From NCBI RefSeq assembly GCF_001421485.1, contig NZ_LMKK01000001.1, positions 439,717 to 503,716 of the forward strand: DNA of 64,000 nucleotides, written 5' to 3'. This document shows, piece by piece, positions 43,550 to 52,600 of this stretch (position 1 is the stretch's first letter; every line of letters starts with the position of its first letter). A model generated the notes under the pieces. That model was not told where the DNA came from. It did no database searches and was given only the letters and a program-made list of their open reading frames with translations. This DNA is from Agreia sp. Leaf210 (GTDB taxonomy: Bacteria; Actinomycetota; Actinomycetes; Actinomycetales; Microbacteriaceae). The translations under genes and the position numbers were made by a program.

Positions 43550-44545
43550 TCAGCCCGCGACGAGCTGCTTCGCTCCGGACTCGAACTCCTCGAGATCACC
43601 CGTCTGTCCAGCCCGCACCGCTGCTCGACCCACGACGAGCATGTACGCGAGGAACGCCGCGAGCGCCAGGGCTCCGATACCGATCTTCACGGCCCAGGGC
43701 CAGGGCTGCGGGGTCACGAATCCTTCGATGATGCCGGAGATGAAGAGCACGATCACGAGCCCGAGGGCCACCGTGAAGAGCGCGCGGCCGTCTTCGGCGA
43801 GCGCCTGCGACCGCGTTCGTGCCCCGGGCGCGATCCACGCCCAGAAGATGCGGAGCCCGCCCGCGCCGGCCACGAAGATCGCGGTGAGCTCGAGGAGTCC
43901 GTGCGGCAGGATGTAGAGGAAGAACGTGTCGCCCTCGCCGTAGTGGAAGAGCACCGCAGCATTGAGGCCCAAGTTCTGGGCGTTCGTCATGATCAGCATG
44001 GGCACATAGAACCCGGTGATGCCGAAGGCGATGCACTGCGCGGCGAGCCAGGCGTTGTTCGTCCACACCTGTCCCGTGAACGACGCCGCGGGGTTCTCGG
44101 AGTAGTAGTTGACGAAGTCCTCGTCGGCGAGCTTCTTGAGGTCTGCATCGGATCCCAGATTGGCGAGCACCTGCGGGTCGTTCGACACCCAGAAGGCGTA
44201 CAGCGCGGCCACGCCGACGGTCACGAGCGCGAGCGCGAGAGTGAGCCACCGGATGCGATAGAGCGCGGCCGGCAACTGGAACACGAAGAACGCCGGGATC
44301 TGCCTCAGAAGGTTGGCACCGGCGCCCGTGAAGCGGAGCCTGGCGCGCGAGAGGTAGAGCGAGAGTTGGGCGCCCTGAGAGGTCGATCCGACGGTCGTCT
44401 TGATGGCCGACAGATCGGACGCGCCGGCCTGATAGCGCTCGATGAGCTCGTCGGCGTCGGTGCCCGAGAGCTCTCGGCTCTTGCTCAGAGCGTCGAGTCT
44501 GGACCACTCGTCACGGTGGGCAGCAGTGTAGGCATCGAGATCCAT
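43550..44545 (-). CDS. Stage II sporulation protein M-like (SpoIIM/DUF95) membrane protein
   Basis: A 331-residue protein with a cytoplasmic N-terminus (DLDAYTAAHRDEWSRLDALSK) and about five membrane helices. It has the SpoIIM pattern of FFLYILPHGLLELTAIFVAGAGGL. This organism shows no sporulation genes here; in non-sporulating Actinobacteria these proteins accompany RDD and MoxR/DUF58 genes. A TACAAT -10 hexamer 8 bases before the ATG indicates a leaderless transcript. Confidence 0.9.
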   Translation of the reverse strand: MDLDAYTAAHRDEWSRLDALSKSRELSGTDADELIERYQAGASDLSAIKTTVGSTSQGAQLSLYLSRARLRFTGAGANLLRQIPAFFVFQLPAALYRIRWLTLALALVTVGVAALYAFWVSNDPQVLANLGSDADLKKLADEDFVNYYSENPAASFTGQVWTNNAWLAAQCIAFGITGFYVPMLIMTNAQNLGLNAAVLFHYGEGDTFFLYILPHGLLELTAIFVAGAGGLRIFWAWIAPGARTRSQALAEDGRALFTVALGLVIVLFISGIIEGFVTPQPWPWAVKIGIGALALAAFLAYMLVVGRAAVRAGQTGDLEEFESGAKQLVAG

Positions 44546-44553
44546 CTGCTTGA

Positions 44554-44559
44554 ATTGTA
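44554..44559 (-). promoter_or_regulatory. -10 hexamer for leaderless SpoIIM-like gene
   Basis: TACAAT on the minus strand, near-consensus, lies 8 bases before the ATG at 44545. Only 17 bases separate this start from the divergent RDD gene, so the two promoters must overlap the coding sequences. Confidence 0.48.
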
Positions 44560-44562
44560 TTC

Positions 44563-45438
44563 ATGACGGACTCCCGTGTCGCCTCTCCGGCCGCCGGATT
44601 CGCCGACCCGCTCGCCGATGCCTACAGCGACGACGAGCTTCTGATCGGCGAGGCGGTGGCGCTCGACGTGCGTCCCGCCGGCTTCGTTCTGCGTGCCGGA
44701 GGCGGTCTGATCGATTTCGTCATCTCGATCGCCATCCTGATCGCGCTGATGTTGGGCATCGGCGCACTCGGCCAGAGCGGTGTCATCGACGAGGCGCTCC
44801 TCGCCACTCTGAGTGTCTCGGCGCTCGTTCTGTGTTTCGTCGTCGTGCCGACGACGCTCGAGGTGGTGCTGAAGGGCCGATCCGTCGGCAAGCTCGCGGT
44901 CGGCGCGCGCATCGTGCGAGACGACGGCGGCGCCATCTCGATCAGGCACTCCGTGATTCGGGGTCTCGTCGGCGTACTCGAGATCTACATGACCCTGGGC
45001 TCGATCGCGGTGGTCACGTCTCTTCTCAATGGAAAGTCGAAGAGGCTCGGCGATCTCCTCGCGGGAACCTACAGCCAACACGAGCGGGTGCCCGTGCCTG
45101 TGAGCCACGCCCGTGGCGTTCCCGTCATGCTCCAGGCCTGGGCCGACGTCGCCGACGTCGCCCGAATGCCTGATCGGCTCGGCAATCGGGTGAGCCAGTT
45201 CCTCGTCCAGGCCTCCAGCATGGCACCCGCCACCCGAGAGCGCATCGCCGCCGAACTCGCTGTCGAGGTCACGCCCTTCGTCTCACCCATCCCGAGCGTG
45301 CATCCCGCGCTGTTCCTGTCGGGCGTCGCCGCCGTTCGCCGCGATCGCGAATACGCCGCGCTCGAACGTCAGAAGTCGGCGCTGAACCGGCTCGACCCGA
45401 TCCTGCAGAGTCTGCCGCACGGGTTCCCGCGCCGCTAG
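44563..45438 (+). CDS. RDD family membrane protein
   Basis: A 291-residue protein. The RDD domain has two or three helices beginning with RAGGGLIDFVISIAILIAL and the conserved GRSVGKLAVGARIVRDDGG. The C-terminal 110 residues are cytoplasmic and helical. RDD proteins are proposed transporters or sodium/proton antiporters. It shares a tiny intergenic region with the SpoIIM-like gene, and their 3' neighbour overlaps it by 4 bases in convergent orientation. Confidence 0.9.
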   Translation: MTDSRVASPAAGFADPLADAYSDDELLIGEAVALDVRPAGFVLRAGGGLIDFVISIAILIALMLGIGALGQSGVIDEALLATLSVSALVLCFVVVPTTLEVVLKGRSVGKLAVGARIVRDDGGAISIRHSVIRGLVGVLEIYMTLGSIAVVTSLLNGKSKRLGDLLAGTYSQHERVPVPVSHARGVPVMLQAWADVADVARMPDRLGNRVSQFLVQASSMAPATRERIAAELAVEVTPFVSPIPSVHPALFLSGVAAVRRDREYAALERQKSALNRLDPILQSLPHGFPRR

Positions 45439-45908
45439 CCGGCTCCCACGCCCGCGACGATCGGGTACCAGTGCTTCTCACGCAGACTCGAGGCCTCACC
45501 CGCGATCGTCAGCCACTCCCCCTCGATGGCCGGATCCGCCGCCGTAGTCCAGAGACCGAAGTGCGCCTCCGGCGTGGGCCACGCGTAGTCGGCCGTTCCG
45601 GTCGCGACCACATTGCGCACGGCGCCGACGAAAGTGAGGTCGCACAGAGCACCGATCACGTCGTGCGCCAGTGTCGCCACCGTCTGGAGGCCGGTGGGGT
45701 CGTCCTCACCGGTGATCCGCGTGGGCAGATCGAGGCGGCCCGACTCCGGGCGCGGGACGCAGAAGGCCTCGTCGCCTCGCACGAGCAGAAGTCGCACCAT
45801 GCTCATCGGATGTGGCGGAATCCCGCCCCGGAATGCCTCAGCACGCCCGCCCGCCGGAAGCCACGGTGCGTTCTTCGTGACCTGGACGAGCGTCTCGTCG
45901 GGTCGCAC
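45435..45908 (-). CDS. Nudix-like protein lacking a clear Nudix box
   Basis: From the GTG at 45908 (GAGG about 8 bases upstream) the protein has 157 residues. The upstream part of the long frame is antisense over ahcY and is discarded. The N-terminus (MVRLLLVRGDEAFCVPRPESGRLDLPTRI) and the following TVATLAHDVIGALCDLTFVGAVRNVV have the strand-helix-strand arrangement of Nudix hydrolases, but the REx2EExG motif is missing. Catalytic activity is therefore doubtful. It lies 17 bases after ahcY and may be co-transcribed. Confidence 0.7.
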   Translation of the reverse strand: MRPDETLVQVTKNAPWLPAGGRAEAFRGGIPPHPMSMVRLLLVRGDEAFCVPRPESGRLDLPTRITGEDDPTGLQTVATLAHDVIGALCDLTFVGAVRNVVATGTADYAWPTPEAHFGLWTTAADPAIEGEWLTIAGEASSLREKHWYPIVAGVGAG

Positions 45909-45925
45909 AGACGAACCTCGTGGCC

Positions 45926-47410
45926 TCAGTAGCGGTAGTGATCGACCTTGTACGGGCCCTCGACAGGCACGCCGATGTACGCCGCCTGTCGGGGCGTGAG
46001 CTCGGTCAGTTCGACGCCCAGTGCATCGAGGTGCAGGCGCGCGACCTTCTCGTCGAGGTGCTTCGGCAGCACATAGACGCCGATCGGGTAGCGCTCGGTG
46101 AACGCGTAGAGCTCGATCTGGGCGAGCACCTGGTTGGTGAAGGAGTTGCTCATCACGAAGCTCGGGTGGCCGGTGGCGTTGCCGAGGTTCATCAGACGTC
46201 CCTCCGACAGCACGAGAACGCTGCGGCCCGTGGGCAGGCGCCACTCGTGCACCTGCGGCTTGATCTCGACCTTGACGGCACCGTCGAGCTTCTCGAGCCC
46301 CGCCATGTCGATCTCGTTGTCGAAATGGCCGACGTTGGCGATGATCGCCAGGTGCTTGAGACCCAGGATGTGATCGACCGTCACGACGTTCTCGTTGCCG
46401 GTTCCGGTGACGATGATGTCGACGTCGCCGATCACGCTCTCGAGCCGCGCGACCTGGTAGCCGTCCATCGCCGCCTGCAGCGCGCAGATCGGGTCGACCT
46501 CGCTCACGATGACCCGGGCACCCTGGCCCCTGAGCGCCTCGGCCGCGCCCTTTCCGACGTCGCCGTAGCCGACCACGAACACGACCTTGCCGCCGATGAG
46601 AACGTCTGTCGCGCGGTTCAGGCCATCCGGAAGCGAGTGGCGGATGCCGTACTTGTTGTCGAACTTGCTCTTGGTGACGGAGTCGTTGACGTTGATGGCA
46701 GGAAAGAGCAGCTCGCCCGCGGACATGAGTTCGTAGAGGCGGTGCACCCCCGTGGTCGTCTCTTCAGAGACGCCCTGGATGTCGGCGGCGATGCGGGTCC
46801 AGCGGTCGGTCGACGACGCGAGCGATCGACGCAGCAGGTCGAGCACGACACCGTACTCGTCGCTGTCGGAGGGCTGGCTGTCGGGCACGGCTCCGTCGAG
46901 CTCGAACTGGCGACCCTTGTGCACGAGCATCGTGGCGTCGCCGCCGTCGTCGAGGATCATGTTCGGGCCCGTGTAGTCGGCTCCGTCGGCCTCGGCCTCG
47001 GCAGACCAGTCGAAGGCCTGCTCAGTGCACCACCAGTATTCCTCGAGGGTCTCGCCCTTCCAGGCGAAGACGGGCACGCCGGCCGGCGCGTCGGGTGTTC
47101 CCGTGGCACCGACGACGATGGCGGCGGCTGCCTCGTCTTGAGTCGAGAAGATGTTGCAGCTGACCCAGCGCACCCGGGCACCCAGAGCGGTGAGGGTCTC
47201 GATCAGCACCGCCGTCTGCACCGTCATGTGCAGCGATCCCATGATGCGAGCTCCGGCGAGCGGCTGAGACTCGGCGAACTCTTCGCGGAGCGACATGAGC
47301 CCGGGCATCTCGTTCTCGGCGAGGCGGATCTGATGGCGACCGGCCTCGGCCAACGTCAGGTCGGCGACCTTGAAGGACAGAGTGGTCACCGGGGCAGCAG
47401 CAGAAGTCAT
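45926..47410 (-). CDS. ahcY: Adenosylhomocysteinase
   Basis: A 494-residue enzyme that splits S-adenosylhomocysteine into adenosine and homocysteine, which keeps methyl transfer going. Marks are [18 protein letters not shown], the NAD-binding [19 protein letters not shown], and the C-terminal [19 protein letters not shown] with the conserved lysine and tyrosine at the very end (KVDHYRY). The length fits the actinobacterial form with its insert of about 40 residues. ATG start at 47410. Confidence 0.97.
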   Translation of the reverse strand: MTSAAAPVTTLSFKVADLTLAEAGRHQIRLAENEMPGLMSLREEFAESQPLAGARIMGSLHMTVQTAVLIETLTALGARVRWVSCNIFSTQDEAAAAIVVGATGTPDAPAGVPVFAWKGETLEEYWWCTEQAFDWSAEAEADGADYTGPNMILDDGGDATMLVHKGRQFELDGAVPDSQPSDSDEYGVVLDLLRRSLASSTDRWTRIAADIQGVSEETTTGVHRLYELMSAGELLFPAINVNDSVTKSKFDNKYGIRHSLPDGLNRATDVLIGGKVVFVVGYGDVGKGAAEALRGQGARVIVSEVDPICALQAAMDGYQVARLESVIGDVDIIVTGTGNENVVTVDHILGLKHLAIIANVGHFDNEIDMAGLEKLDGAVKVEIKPQVHEWRLPTGRSVLVLSEGRLMNLGNATGHPSFVMSNSFTNQVLAQIELYAFTERYPIGVYVLPKHLDEKVARLHLDALGVELTELTPRQAAYIGVPVEGPYKVDHYRY

Positions 47411-47458
47411 GCTCTCATTCTAAAGAGATGCGACAGGTCATGCCCGGGAGGTGCGTGC

Positions 47459-47665
47459 TTACTGGGTGAACTGAACGTGTCGCATGACCTGCCAGCCCTG
47501 CGGAGCCTTGAGGCGATCCGAGTGACGGGTGCACAGGTCGTAGCTGTGCGGCTCGTGGCTGAGGCTCAGCGGGCCCAACACGGCGAGAGAATCGGCGTAG
47601 ACATACGTGAGAGTGGCGACCGCCTCGTCGGGGCACGCTACTCGGGAACACGGTCGATTCGTCAT
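47459..47665 (-). CDS. DUF3499 family protein
   Basis: A 68-residue protein with the DUF3499 pattern: two cysteines near the start (PCSRVACPDEAVATLTYVYA) and a second pair of metal-ligand-type residues in YDLCTRHSDRL. The arrangement is that of a small zinc-ribbon-like protein. Its place between ahcY and the zincin-like gene is conserved in Actinobacteria. The start is ATG 47665 or GTG 47668. The longer frame to 47804 has no support. Confidence 0.88.
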   Translation of the reverse strand: MTNRPCSRVACPDEAVATLTYVYADSLAVLGPLSLSHEPHSYDLCTRHSDRLKAPQGWQVMRHVQFTQ

Positions 47666-47779
47666 CACCCTTCACCGTACGCCCGTGTCGTCCGCTCGGC
47701 GGTGAGGATCCATCGTGTGTCGCGCGGTGCACCACGCCCTCGGTCTGTCTCGTCGCGCCGCAGAGAATAGACTCTCGCC

Positions 47780-48229
47780 ATGGCTCGCTCACGTCGCATC
47801 GCACCGGCCTCGTCTCGAGGAGCCGGTCGCAACCGCCACGGCAGGGGCCTCCGCTCGGCGGTCACGGGCCCCCACCTGCCCATGATGAACACTCGCATCG
47901 ACTTCTTCGACACCACCGTCGCATCGACGGCGGAGTACCTGCGGAGCGTCTGGCCGAACGAACTCGCGGATGCGGTCTTCGAGATCGGTGCCCTGCCCTA
48001 CGGCGCGAATGGCAAGCCCGGAACCGCCGACACCGGGGTCGAGCGCTGGCGTGTGCTGGGCGACCGCATCATCCTCTACCGCGTGCCGATCGAGCGCCTC
48101 GCCCACCTCCACCGAGACGACGAGGCGCACCGACGCATGCTGATCGAGAGCTGCGTCTTTCGAGCTGTGGCCGACTACCTCGGCAAAGATCCATGGGATC
48201 TCGCGCCCGAGGGCTTCCGTCACTTCTGA
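47780..48229 (+). CDS. Zincin-like (PF06262-type) protein without HExxH
   Basis: A 149-residue protein of the metallopeptidase-family group found next to DUF3499 and whiB2 in Actinobacteria. The basic N-terminus (ARSRRIAPASSRGAG) is followed by a domain with RIDFFDTTVASTAEYLRSVW and RIILYRVPIERLAHL. In the place where family members carry HExxH, this sequence has MLIESCVFRAVADYLG and no zinc motif. Peptidase activity is therefore unlikely. It is divergent from DUF3499 and ends 12 bases before the convergent DUF5719 gene. Confidence 0.8.
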   Translation: MARSRRIAPASSRGAGRNRHGRGLRSAVTGPHLPMMNTRIDFFDTTVASTAEYLRSVWPNELADAVFEIGALPYGANGKPGTADTGVERWRVLGDRIILYRVPIERLAHLHRDDEAHRRMLIESCVFRAVADYLGKDPWDLAPEGFRHF

Positions 48230-48241
48230 GGAAGCGCCCGG

Positions 48242-49675
48242 CTACGGGTAGACGACGATCGGGGCTGCCGACTCGCTCGGCGCTGCCACGGTGTAGCCCG
48301 AGAGCTGACCGTCGCCGCTGTAGCCCACGCTGATGCTCACGGCCGATGACATCGTCGCCGTGTAGACGGTGTTCGGCTGCGCGTCGAGACCCTTCGTTCC
48401 GCCCGCGGGCACCGCGATCTTGACCTCGTTGCCCGACGCCGTGCGCAGGGTCACGTCGGCCTCGTCGTCGCCCGTATTCGCGATATGGATGCGCGGGGAC
48501 GGCCCGGGCGCGATCGGCACGAGCACATCGGCCTTGAGCGGCGCGGCCGCCTGATTCCAGGCGAAGTCGATGGCCCCCGACGCCAACACGGAGGTGCGCG
48601 CGGCGGCGACGATCGGCTGGGTCGACTCGAGGCTCACCGAGTAGCTTCCGTCGGGAAGATCCTTCAAGGGCAACTCGCTGACGACTCCGCCAGGTGCGCT
48701 GAGAGTGTAGGAACCGTCGGCCGAGCCAGAGCTCTCACTGGCGACCGAGACCGTGATGGTGGCATCGGCATCGCCCGGCACGTAGACGCGCAGGGCCGCC
48801 TGCAAGTCTGCGTAGCCGTCGGCCGAGAGGCGCTCGGCGATCGCTGAGGTTCCGGTGATCTTCACCCCGGCGAAGACGAGATCGGTCGACGGCGCTGCCG
48901 TCGGGCCGGTCAGTTCGATGCCGCCGGGCTCGAGACCGCGGATGACGGTCTGTTGCAGACTGGCCGCGACATATCCCCCGGTGCTGACGATGTGAACGGC
49001 CGGGTACTTGGCGTTTGGAGCGAAGCCGGCGAGCGAGAAGACGCGCTGCGACTTGGCCGGCACGGTGATCCCGGTCGAACCGGGTGCATCGAGTCGTCCG
49101 TTCTCGGCGAAGAAGGTCATGTCGACATCGGCCGTGACCTCGGTCGGGTTGCTCAGCAGCACGAAGCTCGTGCGTCCGACGGTCGTCGCGCCACCGACGA
49201 GCCAGGTATCGGCCTGCGCCTCAGCGCAGTTCGTCGCGGCGAGACCCGAGATGTCCTCCTGCGCGACAGCCACGGACTGCGCGGCGGCGATGAGCACACC
49301 GGGGTCGGCGGACGGCGCGGTCACGGCCGTCGGAGCGGTGGCATCGCCGACACTCGAGTTGTCGGGAGCCGCGAGGGGCGCCTGCTCGATGTCGACGCCG
49401 GATTCATCGGCACCGCTGCTGCGCTTCGGCGTGCCCACGCCAGACGCCACGGTGGCGTCGGCGCCAGCACCGTTCGAGAGCTGGAGAAGCGATCCGGCGC
49501 AGACGAGGCTCTGCGGCACCGGGGTAGGCGCGACCTCGACCGACGGTACGGAGACCGAGTATTTCGGCAGAGGAATCAGAACGGCTCCCGCCACGAGCGC
49601 CGCTCCCACCCCGAGGGTCAGGGCGGCTCCCAGAGCGCGGGCGCTGGTGGCGATTACGGTGCGCTTAGCGGCCAT
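48242..49675 (-). CDS. DUF5719 family envelope protein
   Basis: A 477-residue protein with an N-terminal membrane helix (about 15-37) and a long extracytoplasmic part built of beta-rich repeats, for example TSFVLLSNPTEVTADVDMTF and PRIHIANTGDDEADVTL. Two cysteines are visible, in LVCAGS and AATNCAEA. The gene follows the GT2 gene with an 11-base overlap and the pair is conserved. A role in envelope polysaccharide handling is likely only by association. Confidence 0.87.
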   Translation of the reverse strand: MAAKRTVIATSARALGAALTLGVGAALVAGAVLIPLPKYSVSVPSVEVAPTPVPQSLVCAGSLLQLSNGAGADATVASGVGTPKRSSGADESGVDIEQAPLAAPDNSSVGDATAPTAVTAPSADPGVLIAAAQSVAVAQEDISGLAATNCAEAQADTWLVGGATTVGRTSFVLLSNPTEVTADVDMTFFAENGRLDAPGSTGITVPAKSQRVFSLAGFAPNAKYPAVHIVSTGGYVAASLQQTVIRGLEPGGIELTGPTAAPSTDLVFAGVKITGTSAIAERLSADGYADLQAALRVYVPGDADATITVSVASESSGSADGSYTLSAPGGVVSELPLKDLPDGSYSVSLESTQPIVAAARTSVLASGAIDFAWNQAAAPLKADVLVPIAPGPSPRIHIANTGDDEADVTLRTASGNEVKIAVPAGGTKGLDAQPNTVYTATMSSAVSISVGYSGDGQLSGYTVAAPSESAAPIVVYP

Positions 49676-52600
49676 CGTGGTCGTCCTCCTCCTGGCTCAG
49701 GTCGATCGGTTTCACTCGCATCACGGTCTCCGCGTCGGGGTCGTACCCCTCGTCGATGTCGTCGGGCATGGCACGCGGATGCGAGAACGCCGGTTCGGAA
49801 TCGGCCTCGGGTTCGTGGTCGGCCTGCGTCGGTGACGCCGTCGGCGGCGGCGTGTAGACGAAAGCATCGTCGGCCACGGGCGCGGGGGTCGACTGTGTGG
49901 ACCTGTCGACGTCGGCCCGCGGAGCAGGCTCGATTCCGGGCGCCGGCTCGGATTCGTGCGCAGGCGCAGGCTCTGGTTCCGGCGCAGGCTCGGGTTCTGG
50001 CGCGGGCTCAGTCGACACTTCGGGCTGCAACTCCGGCTCGGGCTCGTGGACGGCCTCCGGCGACTCTACGAATTCTCCGGTCGGCTCGGCCTCGACCGGC
50101 GGCAACTCGGTCGACGCCGGGGCTTCGACGAGCTCGGCGAGCGACGGCGTCGTGTGCTCGTGCTCGACAAGGACGTCAGGTGCAGGCGCTCCGATGAGAT
50201 CGAAGTCCTCCCCCGGGTGGATGACGGTGCCGGGGGCTGCAGCGGAGGACTCGGACGCGGACTCGGACTCCGGCGCCTGTTCGGCGGCAGCAGGCTCCAC
50301 CGCGGGCGTGGCTGGGCTGATAGAAGGAGCGGACTCGGTCATCGGCGGCTCTGACGCTGTCTCCGTCGCCGGCTCCGACACCGTCGCCGGGTCCGTCGTC
50401 GATTCGCCGGGTGCGACCTCGGGCGCAGACGCCACGGCCACCGAACTCGCGGCGACCGCCGCAGCAGCGGCTTCCGCCTCCGCGTCGGGTCGAGGCTTGC
50501 GCGCGAAGAGCCGGCTCCGCAGGGAGCCGCGCGGCACCGGGGTACCGGCCGCCTCCGTGGCCCTGCCATCCGGCGTCTTGGCTTTTTCTACGTCGTCATC
50601 GTCGTCGTCACCCTCGACATCGGGCTCGTCGGGAATGGTAGCCCCCGCAGGCTCGAGGGCACTCACCGCGCGGGTGCCGTGGGGCTGCAGGCGCCCAGCC
50701 GGAAGGGCCAGAAGCAACATCAGAAGGAAGACGATGCCCTGCACGACGAGCACGAGCACACCCGTGGGCGACCCGAGGTTGCTGGGCTTCGGCTCGGGCA
50801 GGCTCGAGATTTCGTCGGTTCCCGTGACCTGCCACAGAGTGCCGGCGAACGTCTTTCCCACCGTCGTCAGAGAGGCGTTGGCATCGAAGGCGGCCGTCGA
50901 GCGGGTCGTGGTCGTCGCCAGCGCAGGATCGGTGTCGCCCGGCGCCGGGTTGGCAAGCAGCACGAACTCCACTCCGAGGTCGGCCAGACGAGAAGTGCTG
51001 TCGCTGCCGCTCTGCGAGGCGAGGTTGCCGATGAGGTCTGCCAGCTCGGCGTCGCGCGTCGCGTCTCGGTTGGTCGAAGCGACTGTCGACTGGTCGTCGA
51101 GGGTCACGCCGGTTCCGGTGACAATCGCAGACTTGATGCCTCCGTCGCGCTGCGGCGTGAGTACGAGCGTGCCGACCCGGGGCGTGGATGCCGCCTCGGC
51201 TGTGACGAAGGCCGGCAGCAGGCGGCCATCCGTGGTCTGGATGGCGGAGCTTCCGAGGAGCGTCGAAGCGACGAGCGGCACCGCGACGACGACGACGGTG
51301 GTCGCGGCCAGGAATCCCGGAGCGAGCGAGAACCGCTTGAGCGCGTGCAGGCCGACGACGGCAGCGCAGATGAGCCCGAGCCAGTAGAAGCTGAGGCCGG
51401 GGCCGGCCCAGAGCGTCACGGGATCGGCACCGACAGCATCGAGCGAGATGCGAGTGGAGGCGATCGCCGTGGCGAGGCCGAGAAGCGCACCGACGACGGC
51501 GATGATCGCCCGCGTGACGCTCGGGCCCGGCAGAACCAGCGCGAGAATCGCGGCCAACGCGAGCGGAACGACGGCGATCGCCAGCACGATCTGAAGAACC
51601 GACGAATCGATGCCGACCATCGATGCCAGGCCGGTCCATCCGCTCTGGGCGGTGTCGGGGATACCACTCACCAGCGCGAGGATCGACCCGGGTTCACGCA
51701 CGACGGGGACGCCCGGATCTGCGAGCAGACCCAGCGGGTTGCCGGCGCGGAACTGATCCCAGGCCAATGGAAGGAAGAGCGCGACGGCGGGAATGGGGAT
51801 GCCGACGTAGCGCGCGACGTTACGGCCCGCGGTGGCGACGGACACGATCCAGATGATGAGCAGGGCGGGCCACAGCGATGGCGCGCCTGCGAGGGTGACC
51901 GCGAACAGGATCGCGGCCATGGCGGAGGCCGACCACGACTTGCGGGCGGCCAGACCGGCGAGCACGAGCCACGGCAGCATCAGATGCGCGAGGACGGAGC
52001 CGACGGCTCCCTCATCGAGCGAGGCAAGGAAGGTGGGCGCCAGAGTCCAGAGCACAGCGGCGACTGCCCGCAGCCAGGGCTTGTCGGTGAGGCGAGCAGC
52101 GAGGAACCACGCGGCCAGCGCCGCGAGCGGCAGTGCGGCCAGATAGAGGCCCACGATCGCCAGCGACGGAGACCAGAACGTGATCGATCCGAGAACGGCC
52201 AGCACGGTCGTGAACGGGTCGGCCGCGCCGACGAAGCCCAGACCGATGTCGCGCCAGCCGTAGCCGACGTGACTCCACAGCTCGCCCAGGGTCGAACTCA
52301 CCGGAAGCAACGAACCGCCCGTCAGGGCCACCGCACCGATGAGGGGCACGAACATGATGAGACCGAGAACCGCGAAGATCAGAACGGTCGTGACGCCACC
52401 CGTGGCGATGAATTGGATGCGGTCCTTCTCACCGCGCAGGTGAGTGAGGGCGATCTCGCGCTGCAGAGAGCGCCGACGTCGCACCTCGTCGCCCGGGATG
52501 CGAAGCGGCGCGATGGTGTTCCAGCCGACCCGTTTGGCGGAACGCAGGTTTCGGCGCGCCTCGGTCACGCGTGATCCGAAGGCTGTTCGGAACGCGGCGG

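Noticed and set aside
49897-51387. 496-residue plus-strand frame rich in G, S, A and D
   Set aside because: It is the complement of the proline/glutamate tail of the giant glycosyltransferase and has no start signal.
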